NCBI RefSeq assembly: GCF_013055795.1
Contig: NZ_JABETO010000011.1
Location: 22,118 to 86,117 of the forward strand
Reading direction: 5' to 3'
Source of the DNA: Streptomyces sp. I05A-00742
GTDB lineage: Bacteria > Actinomycetota > Actinomycetes > Streptomycetales > Streptomycetaceae
Length of the DNA: 64,000 nucleotides
Below are positions 1 to 8,413 of the stretch, in pieces. Below the pieces are notes generated by a model. It ran no database searches and was not told where the DNA came from. It saw only the letters and a list, made by a program, of their open reading frames with translations. Every line of letters begins with the position of its first letter. The stretch's first letter is position 1. A program made the position numbers and the translations under genes.

Positions 1-227
1 GGGCAGAGGAAGTCCGGCGCGTACCCGGTCCGCGGCATCAGCAGCCGGATCGGCGCGAGATCGATCTCGGCCGCCACCCCGGCGACCTGGCGCAGCCACG
101 GCCGGTAATACGCGTGGCGGTGCGGCTGCCGCAGGGTGCGGATCGCCTCCTGGGTCTCCCACAGCGGTGACACCGCGAACCGGCAGCGCAGCAGGTCCTC
201 GGGCCCGAAGTGCAGGTGGAACGGCAT
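1..227 (-). CDS. Winged-helix (ArsR-like) regulator, N-terminal part only
   Basis: The reading frame runs off the left edge of the window, so only the first 75 codons are seen. The ATG at 227 is preceded by a GGGGGAG ribosome binding site. The product begins MPFHLHFGPEDLLRCRF and continues with a WETQEAI segment. I associate this start with the N-terminal domain of actinobacterial ArsR/winged-helix regulators, whose DNA-binding domain lies further along and is not in the window. It is divergent from the MFS gene at 320, with 92 bp between the starts and an inverted repeat inside that gap, the usual arrangement of a regulator and the exporter it controls. The family call rests on partial sequence and neighbourhood. 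Confidence 0.7.
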   Translation of the reverse strand, partial: MPFHLHFGPEDLLRCRFAVSPLWETQEAIRTLRQPHRHAYYRPWLRQVAGVAAEIDLAPIRLLMPRTGYAPDFLC

Positions 228-262
228 GGACTCCCCCTTGGTCCCTCGTCCCGGAGCTCCAA

Positions 263-282
263 CTTTCGGCTCCGGACGAAAG
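263..282. promoter_or_regulatory. Inverted repeat between regulator and MFS gene
   Basis: CTTTCG at 263-268 and CGAAAG at 277-282 form a perfect 6-bp inverted repeat with an 8-bp spacer, and the flanks (AA, ATT) are nearly symmetrical. It lies midway between the divergent starts at 227 and 320. It is a likely operator for the ArsR-like protein; this is inferred from position and symmetry only. Confidence 0.45.
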
Positions 283-319
283 ATTAGAGCTGCCGGGCCG
301 GGCCCGTGACGCTTCGGGC

Positions 320-1558
320 ATGACTTCCACCGCCACTCCCTCGGAGCTGCCCGCGGCCGACGAGCCCGCCAGGGTTGGCTACGCGGCCGTCTTCGCCGTC
401 CGCGAGTTCCGGGCCGTCTTCGCGGCGCACCTGCTGTCCCTGCTCGGCGTCGTCGTCTGCGAACTCTCCCTGTCCGTCCTGGTGTACAGGCTCACCGGAT
501 CACCGCTGCTGAGCGCCCTGACCTTCGCGCTCGGCTTCCTCCCGTACGTGGTCGGCGGCACCCTGCTCTCCGGGATCGCCGACCGCTTCCCGGCCCGGCG
601 CGTCCTCGTCGTCTGCGATCTGCTCTGCGCCGGGGCGGCGGTGGGCATGGCGCTGCCGATGACGCCGGTGGGAGTGCTGCTGGTCCTGCGGTGTGTGAGC
701 GCCCTCGTGGCGCCCGTGTTCAGCGGGACGAGGGCGGCGACGCTCGGGGACATCCTGGGCGACGGCGACCTGTTCGTCCTCGGCCGCTCGCTGGTGCGGC
801 TGGTCTCCCAGGGCGCCCAGCTCGTCGGGTTCGCGGCCGGCGGGGTGCTGCTGACGGTGCTCCAGCCACGGAACGCCCTCGGCGTGACCGTCGCCGGCTT
901 CGTCGCCTCCGCGCTGCTGCTGCGCTTCGGCACCCGCCGCCGCCCGGCGCGGGCCGACGCCGGCGGCGCGCTGGTCACGTCCTCGCTCACCGGCGCCTGG
1001 CGGCTCCTCACCGACCGGCGCGTCCGGGGCCTGATCCTGCTCGTCTGGATACCGCCGTTCTTCCTCGTCGCACCGGAGGGCCTCGCCGCGCCGTACGCGG
1101 ACTCCATCGGCGCGGGGTCGGTCGGCCTGGGGCTGCTGATGTGCGGCACGCCCGTCGGGGCGATCATCGGCGAGGTCCTGGCGGGCAGCCTGCTGGGCCC
1201 GCGGGCCAGGGAGCGGGTGGCGCTGCCGGTGGCGGTCCTCTCGATGCTGCCCTTCGTCGCCTTCGCCTGGCGCCCGCCGGTGCCCTGGGCGCTGCCCGCG
1301 CTGATGGCGGTGGGTGCCGGGATGCTGTACACGCTCGGCGTGGACCAGTGGTTCATCGCGGCCGTGCCCGAGGAACTGCGCGGCCGGGCGATGACCTTCC
1401 AGGCGGCCGGTCTGATGACGATCCAGGGGCTGGGCATGGCCGCCGCGGGCGCCGCCGCCGAGTTCGCGCCCCCGCACGCCGTGATCGCCGGGGTGGGGGT
1501 GGTGGGAGTGATCGCGACGGGCTTGGTGGCGCGTTCGGTACGCTCGACGCACCCGTGA
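320..1558 (+). CDS. MFS transporter (12-TM drug/siderophore exporter type)
   Basis: This is a 412-aa integral membrane protein of the major facilitator superfamily, probably a proton-driven exporter in the cytoplasmic membrane. After a short hydrophilic N-terminus it has about twelve hydrophobic segments. The MFS motif A appears as GTLLSGIADRFPARR between TM2 and TM3. I chose the ATG at 320 because upstream codons in the frame lie over the divergent regulator and read as low-quality protein. No strong ribosome binding site is visible, so a leaderless transcript is possible. The substrate cannot be told from sequence. The divergent regulator and the inverted repeat at 263-282 suggest local control. 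Confidence 0.88.
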   Translation: MTSTATPSELPAADEPARVGYAAVFAVREFRAVFAAHLLSLLGVVVCELSLSVLVYRLTGSPLLSALTFALGFLPYVVGGTLLSGIADRFPARRVLVVCDLLCAGAAVGMALPMTPVGVLLVLRCVSALVAPVFSGTRAATLGDILGDGDLFVLGRSLVRLVSQGAQLVGFAAGGVLLTVLQPRNALGVTVAGFVASALLLRFGTRRRPARADAGGALVTSSLTGAWRLLTDRRVRGLILLVWIPPFFLVAPEGLAAPYADSIGAGSVGLGLLMCGTPVGAIIGEVLAGSLLGPRARERVALPVAVLSMLPFVAFAWRPPVPWALPALMAVGAGMLYTLGVDQWFIAAVPEELRGRAMTFQAAGLMTIQGLGMAAAGAAAEFAPPHAVIAGVGVVGVIATGLVARSVRSTHP

Positions 1559-1643
1559 TCGCCGGAAGGCCAGGCATCGGCGGGTACGGAGTCAGCAGGC
1601 TCGCGGAGCTGTCGGGCCGCGGCGGGCGCAGGGGAGGCGCGCA

Positions 1644-2030
1644 ATGTTCCGGATCGGCCGGGTCACCCCCGTCCCACAGGTCGTCGTCCTGCGCGATTCG
1701 CAGGCCATAGCCGAGGCCGTGCACGAGGCGCTGGCCTCCGCGGCCCCCGAGGACCGGCCGGGGCTGGAGCGGGCGGCCGGGCTGATCGCGGCGCGGGCCG
1801 CGCGCCCGGAGCACGAGATCCGGGCGGAGTGGGCGCGCGGCGTCGTCACCGCGGCCGGCTACGACCCGCGCACCCAGGAGCTGCACGCCATCCGCGCGCT
1901 GCGCAGGGCCGAGCCCGGGCTGAGCCTGAAGACGGCCGTGGCGCTGGTGCGCGAGGCCGCCGTGAGCGGCACCGGAGCACCGATGTCCGAAGTGCGGGAC
2001 AAGGGCGACCAGGATATGACCGAACGGTAG
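1644..2030 (+). CDS. Conserved hypothetical protein, 128 aa
   Basis: This is a small soluble protein with no recognisable domain. The ATG at 1644 follows a good GGGGAGG ribosome binding site. The centre is Ala/Arg/Glu-rich and predicted helical (AGLIAARAARPEHEIRAEW), with no signal peptide or membrane segment. It ends 9 bp before the MarR gene and is probably co-transcribed with it. Third-position GC is high, as expected for a real Streptomyces gene. I assign no function. Confidence 0.65.
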   Translation: MFRIGRVTPVPQVVVLRDSQAIAEAVHEALASAAPEDRPGLERAAGLIAARAARPEHEIRAEWARGVVTAAGYDPRTQELHAIRALRRAEPGLSLKTAVALVREAAVSGTGAPMSEVRDKGDQDMTER

Positions 2031-2039
2031 GCTCATGCC

Positions 2040-2558
2040 GTGTCCAAGCCGCTCAGCCTCCCCTTCGATCCCATCGCCCGTGCCGACGAGCTGTGGAAGC
2101 AGCGCTGGGGCTCCGTCCCCTCGATGGCCGCGATCACCTCGATCATGCGGGCGCAGCAGATCCTGCTCGGCCAGGTCGACGCCGTCGTCAAGCCGTACGG
2201 ACTCACCTTCGCCCGCTACGAGGCGCTGGTGCTGCTCACCTTCTCCAAGGCGGGCGAGCTGCCGATGTCCAAGATCGGCGAGCGGCTGATGGTGCATCCC
2301 ACGTCGGTGACCAACACGGTGGACCGGCTGGTCACGGCCGGTCTGGTGGACAAGCGCCCCAACCCGAGGGACGGGCGCGGCACTCTCGCGTCGATCACCG
2401 GGAAGGGGCGGGAGGTCGTCGACGCGGCGACCCGGGACCTGATGGCGATGGACTTCGGGCTGGGTGTGTACGACGCGGAGGAGTGCACGGAGATCTTCCG
2501 CGTGCTGCGGCCGCTGCGGGTGGCGGCGTCGGACTTCACGGAGGGCGAGGACGCGTAG
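2040..2558 (+). CDS. MarR family transcriptional regulator
   Basis: This is a 172-aa winged-helix protein starting at GTG 2040. The recognition region reads KIGERLMVHPTSVTNTVDRL and is followed by the wing segment NPRDGRGTLASIT, which is typical MarR. These proteins bind palindromes as dimers and usually repress nearby genes. It lies immediately after the 128-aa gene and upstream of DUF3817 and icmA in the same orientation. The palindrome in front of icmA (3089-3112) is a possible target, but that link is inference. Confidence 0.9.
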   Translation: MSKPLSLPFDPIARADELWKQRWGSVPSMAAITSIMRAQQILLGQVDAVVKPYGLTFARYEALVLLTFSKAGELPMSKIGERLMVHPTSVTNTVDRLVTAGLVDKRPNPRDGRGTLASITGKGREVVDAATRDLMAMDFGLGVYDAEECTEIFRVLRPLRVAASDFTEGEDA

Positions 2559-2664
2559 TCCTGCGCGGCCCTGACCTGGGGGCGACGCCCGGCTGAACGG
2601 AGGCCGGCGACCCGCCGGAGGGGCGGCGAAGATCGCCCCGGAAGGTGCCGTTACGCTCATCCCC

Positions 2665-3006
2665 ATGAAGCGCTCCGTCCTGACCCGCTACCGTGCCCTG
2701 GCCTACATCACCGGCGTACTGCTGGTCCTGCTGACGATCGGCGTGATCGCCAAGTACGGACTGGACATGGACGGTGTGGCGGGCCCGCTCCGCGTCGTCG
2801 CCATCGCCCACGGCTGGCTCTACGTCCTGTACTTGGTCTTCGCCTTCGACATGGGCTCCAAGGCCAAGTGGTCCTTCGGCAAGCTGGCCTGGGTCCTGCT
2901 CGCCGGCACCATCCCGACGGCCGCCTTCATCGTCGAGCGCAAGGTCACCCGCGAGCTGGAGCCCCTGTTCACCGAGCGGGCGGCGGCTCCTTCCCCCGCC
3001 GCCTGA
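2665..3006 (+). CDS. DUF3817 integral membrane protein
   Basis: This is a 113-aa protein with about three transmembrane helices (near residues 11-28, 42-60 and 72-90) and the FDMGSKAKW loop typical of DUF3817 proteins. The family is common in Actinobacteria and has no assigned function. The ATG at 2665 is the first Met in a frame beginning MKRSVLTRYRALAYITG. A strong terminator hairpin follows at 3048-3074, so it is separated transcriptionally from icmA. Confidence 0.88.
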   Translation: MKRSVLTRYRALAYITGVLLVLLTIGVIAKYGLDMDGVAGPLRVVAIAHGWLYVLYLVFAFDMGSKAKWSFGKLAWVLLAGTIPTAAFIVERKVTRELEPLFTERAAAPSPAA

Positions 3007-3047
3007 CCTGCGGGGAAGCCGCCACCGGCACCACAACCGACGAGACC

Positions 3048-3080
3048 GCCCCGGACGCCCCTTGTGTCCGGGGCGTTCTT
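3048..3080 (+). terminator. Rho-independent terminator after DUF3817 gene
   Basis: GCCCCGGAC at 3048-3056 pairs perfectly with GTCCGGGGC at 3066-3074 around a 9-base loop. A short T-rich tail (GTTCTT) follows. It lies 41 bp after the DUF3817 stop codon. Confidence 0.75.
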
Positions 3081-3088
3081 GCGCGACG

Positions 3089-3112
3089 ATTTACTAGGAC
3101 GTCCTAGTAAAT
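3089..3112. promoter_or_regulatory. 24-bp perfect palindrome upstream of icmA
   Basis: The sequence ATTTACTAGGAC is followed directly by its exact reverse complement. It is AT-rich at the ends and lies 88 bp before the icmA start, just after the DUF3817 terminator. Nothing else of this symmetry occurs nearby, so it is most likely an operator or a promoter-overlapping regulator site for icmA. Confidence 0.6.
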
Positions 3113-3199
3113 TGGCCGTCCCCGGGGCGGTCCCCGACGACGAGGACCGCCCGGCATACCGAACCCACGCGGGAGCGCGGAGAGGCGGACAGCACCACC

Positions 3200-4900
3200 A
3201 TGGACGCAGCATCCATCGAGGCGGGACGCGGACGCTGGCAGGCCCGGTACGACGCGGCACGCAAGCGGAACGCCGACTTCACCACGCTGTCCGGCGACCC
3301 GGTGGACCCGGTCTACGGACCCCGCCCCGGCGACACCTACGAGGGCTTCGAACGCATCGGCTGGCCCGGTGAGTACCCCTTCACCCGGGGCCTGTACCCG
3401 ACCGGCTACCGGGGCCGGAGCTGGACCATCCGCCAGTTCGCCGGCTTCGGCAACGCCGAACAGACCAACGAGCGCTACAAGATGATCCTCGCGGCGGGCG
3501 GCGGCGGCCTCTCGGTCGCCTTCGACATGCCCACCCTGATGGGCCGCGACTCCGACGACCCCCGCTCGCTGGGCGAGGTGGGCCACTGCGGCGTCGCCAT
3601 CGACTCCGCCGCCGACATGGAGGTCCTGTTCAAGGACATCACGCTCGGCGACGTCACCACCTCCATGACGATCAGCGGCCCGGCCGTACCGGTCTTCTGC
3701 ATGTACCTCGTCGCCGCCGAGCGTCAGGGCGTCGACCCGGCCGTCCTCAACGGCACGCTCCAGACGGACATCTTCAAGGAGTACATCGCCCAGAAGGAAT
3801 GGCTCTTCGAGCCCGAGCCGCACCTGCGCCTGATCGGCGACCTCATGGAGCACTGCGCCCGCTCCATCCCCGCCTACAAGCCGCTCTCCGTCTCCGGCTA
3901 CCACATCCGCGAGGCGGGCGCGACGGCCGCGCAGGAGCTTGCGTACACGCTGGCGGACGGCTTCGGCTACGTGGAGCTGGGGCTGAGCCGGGGCCTGGAC
4001 GTGGACACCTTCGCGCCCGGTCTCTCCTTCTTCTTCGACGCGCACGTCGACTTCTTCGAGGAGATCGCCAAGTTCCGCGCCGCCCGCCGGATCTGGGCCC
4101 GCTGGATGAAGGAGGTCTACGGCGCGCGGACCGACAAGGCCCAGTGGCTGCGCTTCCACACCCAGACCGCCGGCGTCTCCCTCACCGCCCAGCAGCCGTA
4201 CAACAACGTCGTCCGCACGGCGGTGGAGGCCCTCGCCGCCGTCCTCGGCGGCACCAACTCCCTCCACACCAACGCCCTCGACGAGACTCTCGCCCTGCCC
4301 AGCGAGCAGGCCGCCGAGATCGCCCTGCGCACCCAGCAGGTGCTCATGGAGGAGACCGGCGTCGCCAACGTCGCGGACCCGCTGGGCGGCGCCTGGTACG
4401 TGGAGCAGCTGACCGACCGCATCGAGGCCGACGCCGAGAAGATCTTCGACCGCATAAAGGAGCGCGGCCTCCGCGCCCACCCCGACGGCAAGCACCCCAT
4501 CGGCCCCATCACCTCCGGCATCCTGCGCGGCATCGAGGACGGCTGGTTCACCGGCGAGATCGCCGAGAGCGCCTTCCGCTACCAGCAGTCCCTGGAGAAG
4601 GGCGACAAGCGCGTCGTCGGCGTCAACTGCCACCACGGTTCCGTCACCGGCGACCTGGAGATCCTGCGCGTCAGCCACGAGGTCGAGCGCGAACAGGTCC
4701 GCGTCCTCGCCGCCCGCAAGGCCGCCCGCGACGACGCCAGGGTCCGCTCCTCCCTGGACGCCATGCTGGCCGCCGCCCGCGACGGCTCCAACATGATCGA
4801 GCCCATGCTGGAGGCGGTGCGCGCCGAGGCGACGCTCGGCGAGATCTGTGACGCGCTGCGGGACGAGTGGGGGACGTACACGGAGCCCGCGGGCTTCTGA
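3200..4900 (+). CDS. icmA: Isobutyryl-CoA mutase large subunit
   Basis: This is the adenosylcobalamin-dependent mutase subunit that interconverts isobutyryl-CoA and n-butyryl-CoA, linking valine catabolism to butyryl-CoA and polyketide precursors. At 566 aa it matches the known IcmA length. It consists of the TIM-barrel substrate domain without a B12-binding domain, so it needs a separate small subunit (IcmB), which is not in this window. Phe80 (WTIRQF) and Gln198 (EYIAQKE) are the residues described for isobutyryl-CoA mutases, where methylmalonyl-CoA mutases have Tyr and Arg. The ATG at 3200 gives the expected N-terminus. It is preceded by the palindrome at 3089-3112. Confidence 0.95.
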   Translation: MDAASIEAGRGRWQARYDAARKRNADFTTLSGDPVDPVYGPRPGDTYEGFERIGWPGEYPFTRGLYPTGYRGRSWTIRQFAGFGNAEQTNERYKMILAAGGGGLSVAFDMPTLMGRDSDDPRSLGEVGHCGVAIDSAADMEVLFKDITLGDVTTSMTISGPAVPVFCMYLVAAERQGVDPAVLNGTLQTDIFKEYIAQKEWLFEPEPHLRLIGDLMEHCARSIPAYKPLSVSGYHIREAGATAAQELAYTLADGFGYVELGLSRGLDVDTFAPGLSFFFDAHVDFFEEIAKFRAARRIWARWMKEVYGARTDKAQWLRFHTQTAGVSLTAQQPYNNVVRTAVEALAAVLGGTNSLHTNALDETLALPSEQAAEIALRTQQVLMEETGVANVADPLGGAWYVEQLTDRIEADAEKIFDRIKERGLRAHPDGKHPIGPITSGILRGIEDGWFTGEIAESAFRYQQSLEKGDKRVVGVNCHHGSVTGDLEILRVSHEVEREQVRVLAARKAARDDARVRSSLDAMLAAARDGSNMIEPMLEAVRAEATLGEICDALRDEWGTYTEPAGF

Positions 4901-5006
4901 CGCACCACTGCTCTCCGGTCGGCGGCCCGGTCACGGCACGTATCGTGACCGGGTCGCCGGCCCGTCGTGCGGCGGCACGCCCCGACGCGCGAGGAACGAG
5001 GGACCG

Positions 5007-6189
5007 GTGCGGCTCAGCGGACAGGTGGACGAGGGCTTCGGAGCCGTCGCGGACGCCTTCGCGCGGAACTTCGCGGAGGGCGGTGAGCTCGGGGCCGCCG
5101 TCACCGTCTTCCACGGCGGCTCTCACAGCAGCTTTCACGGCGGCCGGAAGGTCGTCGACCTGTGGGGCGGCATCGCCGACGAGCGCACCGGCCGGCCGTG
5201 GGAGGAGCACACCGCCGTCCCGGTCATGTCCGCCGGCAAGGGCGTGCTCGTCCTCTGCGCGTACCTCCTCGTCCAGGAGGGGCGGCTCGACCTGGACGCC
5301 CCGATCGCCCAGTACTGGCCGGAGTTCGCCCGCAACGGCAAGGAGGGCATCACCACGCGCATGGTCCTCGGCCACCGGGCGGGCCTCCCGGTGCTCGACA
5401 GCACGCCGTCCTTCGAGGAGATCACCGGCTGGACGGCCGTCGTCCGCGCCCTGGAGGAGCAGAAGCCGCTCTGGGAGCCCGGCACCGCGTACGAGTACCA
5501 CGGCCACACCATCGGCTGGCTCGTCGGCGAGGTCATCCGGCGGATCACCGGCCGCACTCCGGGCGCGTACTTCCGCGCGGTGCTCGGGGACCCTCTGGAC
5601 CTCACCACCTGGATCGGCGTCCCGGAGGACCGCCTTCCGTATCTGGCCCGGCTCGCCGACGACGGCCAGTACCCCGCCTCGCCCGACCACGAGCTGCTGC
5701 TCGTGCGCATCCTGACGATGAACGGTCAGTTCGTCTTCCCCGGCACCGACCACCCCCGCGGCTGGAACTCCCCGGCCTTCCTCACCGCCGAGATCCCCGC
5801 CACCGGCGCCGTCTCCTCTGCCCGCGGCCTCGCCACGACGTACGCGGCGGCGGTCACCGGCGTGCACGGCCGCTGCGAGCGGCTGCTCACGGCGAGCCAC
5901 GGTGGACGACGCGCTGCGTGAGCAGTCGTCCGGCGCGTCCTGGTCGGGCTTCCCCGACATGGCCGACATGGGCATCCGCTGGGGCACCGGCTTCCACCTC
6001 GACTCGCCCCCCGCCGTCCCGATGCTCGGTGCCCGCAGCTTCGGGCACGACGGGGCGGGTGGGCATCTGGGGTTCGCCGACGATGAGTTCGGTGTCGGTT
6101 TCGGGTACGTCGCCAACCGGATGGTCTCCGGGGAGGACGAGCGGGCGGGGCGGCTGGTCGAGGCGGTGCGCGGGTGTTTGGAGGGCTGA
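5007..6189 (+). pseudogene. Beta-lactamase-family serine hydrolase, frameshifted
   Basis: This is the frame of a class C beta-lactamase/esterase-like serine hydrolase. It begins at GTG 5007 and keeps an SxxK motif (SAGK), VVDLWGG, HRAGLPVLD and WLVGEVIRR. The first frame ends with a spurious tail at 5921. The rest of the family (VDDALREQSSG, MGIRWGTGF, FGHDGAGGHLGF, GFGYV) continues in another frame to 6189. Removing one C near 5901-5903 would restore an uninterrupted protein of about 393 aa (ASTVDDALREQ). An imperfect internal duplication (FHGG twice near residue 38) also departs from the family. It is either a decayed gene or a sequencing error. Confidence 0.8.
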
Positions 6190-6308
6190 GCTCTCGCGGT
6201 TCGCTTCACTCGTCCGGGGGGCGCGGGTTCGATTCCGGGCGGCGCGTGGTTCGTCCGCCCTAGCCTCCGTTGCTGTCGACAGCAGGGGTACGGAGAGGGC
6301 GGACAGCC

Positions 6309-7121
6309 GTGGTGAACGAGACTTCCCAGCCACCGATGGCATGGCGACTGTGCGGCAACCAGGTCAAGCTCTGGCGCATGGAGGCCGGCGTGAGCCGAGA
6401 ACAGCTCGGCGCCGAGGCAGGCTATGAACTTGAAACCGTCAAGGCGATGGAGCAAGGGCGACGGCGGCCCACTCTGCGGTTGCTGGACATCGCGGACGAG
6501 ATGTGTGGGGCCCGGGGGAAGTTGCGGGCTGCGGCGGGATTCTTGGAGCCGGAGCGGTTCGCACGGCGGGTGCGCGAGTTCGTCGTGGCCGAGGCGTCGG
6601 CCATCGCCATCCACTCGTACCAGACGCTCCTGATTCCCGGGCTGCTCCAGACCGAGGAGTACGCGCGCCAGTTGATGACCCGGCACTGCCCTCCCATGGA
6701 CGACGAGGCGGTGGAGCAGCAGCTCGCCGGACGACTGGCGCGGCAGGGGCTGCTCAAGAAGCACGACGTGATGTTCACGTTTGTGATCTACGAAGCGGCT
6801 TTGCGGACCGGAATCGGTGGCCCGCAGGCCATGAAGCGGCAGCTCCACCACTTGCTGGCCGTGGGGCAGCAGCGCAACGTCATCATTCAGGTGCTCCCGG
6901 CCGACCGGGGTATGAACCCCGGTCTGTACGGTCCCTTCGTGCTGCTGGAGACCCCGGAGTTCGATTACTGCGCCTTCGAGGAGGGGCAGAACACCGGTGT
7001 GTTGTACGCGGGCTCCGAGCAGATCAGCCTCCTGATGAAGCGGCACGCCGTGATTCGCATGGAGGCCCTGAACGCGGAGGAGTCGGCGGAGTTGATCGCC
7101 AAGGCAGCGGAGCAGCTATGA
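6309..7121 (+). CDS. XRE-family HTH protein with DUF5753 domain (WhiJ type)
   Basis: This is a 270-aa cytoplasmic DNA-binding protein. The N-terminal XRE helix-turn-helix covers about residues 16-60 (VSREQLGAEAGYELETVKAM). A DUF5753 domain follows (LLIPGLLQTEEYARQLM, then a QRNVIIQVLP segment), as in WhiJ-like regulators of Streptomyces development. The GTG at 6309 has GGAGAGGG upstream with 9-base spacing; the GTG at 6312 is an alternative. Its stop overlaps the start of the DUF397 gene by four bases (ATGA), so the two are translationally coupled. Streptomyces genomes carry many such pairs, which behave as regulator plus small antagonist. Confidence 0.92.
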   Translation: MVNETSQPPMAWRLCGNQVKLWRMEAGVSREQLGAEAGYELETVKAMEQGRRRPTLRLLDIADEMCGARGKLRAAAGFLEPERFARRVREFVVAEASAIAIHSYQTLLIPGLLQTEEYARQLMTRHCPPMDDEAVEQQLAGRLARQGLLKKHDVMFTFVIYEAALRTGIGGPQAMKRQLHHLLAVGQQRNVIIQVLPADRGMNPGLYGPFVLLETPEFDYCAFEEGQNTGVLYAGSEQISLLMKRHAVIRMEALNAEESAELIAKAAEQL

Positions 7122-7303
7122 GCAGTCAGAAGCGTGAGTGGTTCAAGTCCAGTTACAGCCAGGGTGGCGGCATGGAGTGCGTCGAGGTGACCGCGGCACC
7201 CGGCACTGTCCACGTGCGGGACTCGAAACGCAGAAGCGGGCCGCGGCTCTCCATACCGTCCGGGGCGTGGGCCGAGTTCGTGACGTACGCGTCGCGGGGC
7301 TGA
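7118..7303 (+). CDS. DUF397 small protein, partner of the WhiJ-type regulator
   Basis: This 61-aa protein has the DUF397 signature: WFKSSYSQGGGMECVEV near the start, VHVRDSK in the middle, and a C-terminal W-x-x-F (AWAEFVTY). It overlaps the upstream HTH gene by 4 bp. DUF397 proteins are almost always encoded next to DUF5753 regulators and are thought to modulate them, in some descriptions like the toxin or antagonist half of a pair. A large inverted repeat follows and probably ends the transcript. Confidence 0.92.
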   Translation: MSSQKREWFKSSYSQGGGMECVEVTAAPGTVHVRDSKRRSGPRLSIPSGAWAEFVTYASRG

Positions 7304-7328
7304 TCGCCCGGTTGTCGCCCCAGCCACG

Positions 7329-7523
7329 CCCTTTCACCGTTTCTTGCAGGGGCAAGCCCCCGCACCCCCAGAAGCGCGCTGCGCGCGCTGTCCTCAAACG
7401 CCGGACGGGCTGAATCGTGCGCCCGGGCGCGACAACCAGCCCGTCCGGCGTTTGAGGACAACCGCGCGGAGCGCGGTTTCGGGGGTGTGGGGGCGCCAGC
7501 CCCTGCAAGAAGCGGTGAAAGGG
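7329..7523. repeat. Long inverted repeat (Streptomyces intergenic palindromic element)
   Basis: Two arms of about 84 and 87 bp (7329-7412 and 7437-7523) are imperfect reverse complements of each other, around a 24-bp centre. They include the sequence CCGTCCGGCGTTTGAGGAC and its complement, which I recognise as a repeat commonly found between Streptomyces genes. It lies between two convergent genes (DUF397 and TetR) and can fold into a very long hairpin, so it probably acts as a bidirectional terminator. No coding sequence is seen in it. Confidence 0.85.
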
Positions 7524-7557
7524 AGGGACCGGGGCACCCCCACCGCCGGAGGCACCC

Positions 7558-8205
7558 CTACCGCGCCGCCGCCGACCCCGCGAGCCCACCGATGAGCAGA
7601 GCGGTGAACCCCCGAGCCCACTCCACATCCACCGGCTCCGCGGAAACGAGCGTCCGGTGGACAACGGCCCCGGCGATGACATCGAAGATGAGGTCGGCGG
7701 TGCGGGCGGCCACCGCGGGCTCCTCCTCGCGGGGCAACTCCCCACGCGCCTGGGCGCGCTCACGTCCGACGAGAACGAGCATCTTCTGCCGGTCGACGAT
7801 GGCGGAGCGGATCCGTTCGCGGAGGGCCTCGTCGCGGGTGGACTCGGCGACGACGGCCATGAGGGCGGTCTTGGTCTCGGGACGGTCGAGGAGGGTGGCG
7901 AAGCGGAGGACGACGCCCTCGATGTCGGCCTGGAGACTGCCGCGGTCGGGGAGTTCGAGGTGCTCGTCGAAGAGGTCGGCGACGGCGTCGACGACGAGGG
8001 CGTTCTTGCCGGCCCAGCGGCGGTAGAGGGTGGTCTTGGCGACTCCGGCACGGGCGGCGACGTCGCCCATCGTCAGCTTGCCCCAGCCGAGTTCCACCAG
8101 CGCGGCACGGGTCGCGTCGAGGATGGCGCGGTCGGCCTCGGCGCTGCGGGGACGTCCCGTGCGGCCGCTCGTACGGTGCCCGGGGGGCGGCGGGGCGGAA
8201 GTCAT
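7558..8205 (-). CDS. TetR/AcrR family regulator
   Basis: This is a 215-aa TetR regulator. The helix-turn-helix lies at about residues 43-65 (MGDVAARAGVAKTTLYRRW). The C-terminal ligand domain reads FATLLDRPETKTALMAVVAE and LIFDVIAGAVVHRTL, as in the TetR_C subgroup. The ATG at 8205 gives a Pro-rich N-terminal leader before the HTH; later starts are possible. It diverges from the thioredoxin/TPR gene at 8414. A palindrome at 8289-8305 in the gap is a candidate operator. The ligand is unknown. Confidence 0.9.
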   Translation of the reverse strand: MTSAPPPPGHRTSGRTGRPRSAEADRAILDATRAALVELGWGKLTMGDVAARAGVAKTTLYRRWAGKNALVVDAVADLFDEHLELPDRGSLQADIEGVVLRFATLLDRPETKTALMAVVAESTRDEALRERIRSAIVDRQKMLVLVGRERAQARGELPREEEPAVAARTADLIFDVIAGAVVHRTLVSAEPVDVEWARGFTALLIGGLAGSAAAR

Positions 8206-8288
8206 GCGGCGACCTTACCGCCGAGTAGCCACGCGGGTATGAGGCAGATCACGGGAGGGGGCCTGCCGTGGCGGTGGGGTTCCAGTTA

Positions 8289-8305
8289 CGCTACGGGTCG
8301 TAGCG
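8289..8305. promoter_or_regulatory. Candidate TetR operator
   Basis: CGCTAC at 8289-8294 and GTAGCG at 8300-8305 are exact inverted repeats around a 5-base centre. The site sits between the divergent TetR gene (start 8205) and thioredoxin/TPR gene (start 8414). Size and symmetry fit a TetR-family site; binding is inferred. Confidence 0.5.
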
Positions 8306-8413
8306 AAAGAATGAGCGACAACCACGGACGCCAGGTGGGGACCCGGCGTCGAAATTCGCTGTGTACCGCTGCGTACTTTTCCGATCGCCGCGCGGAGGGG
8401 GGAGGATAGGCCC

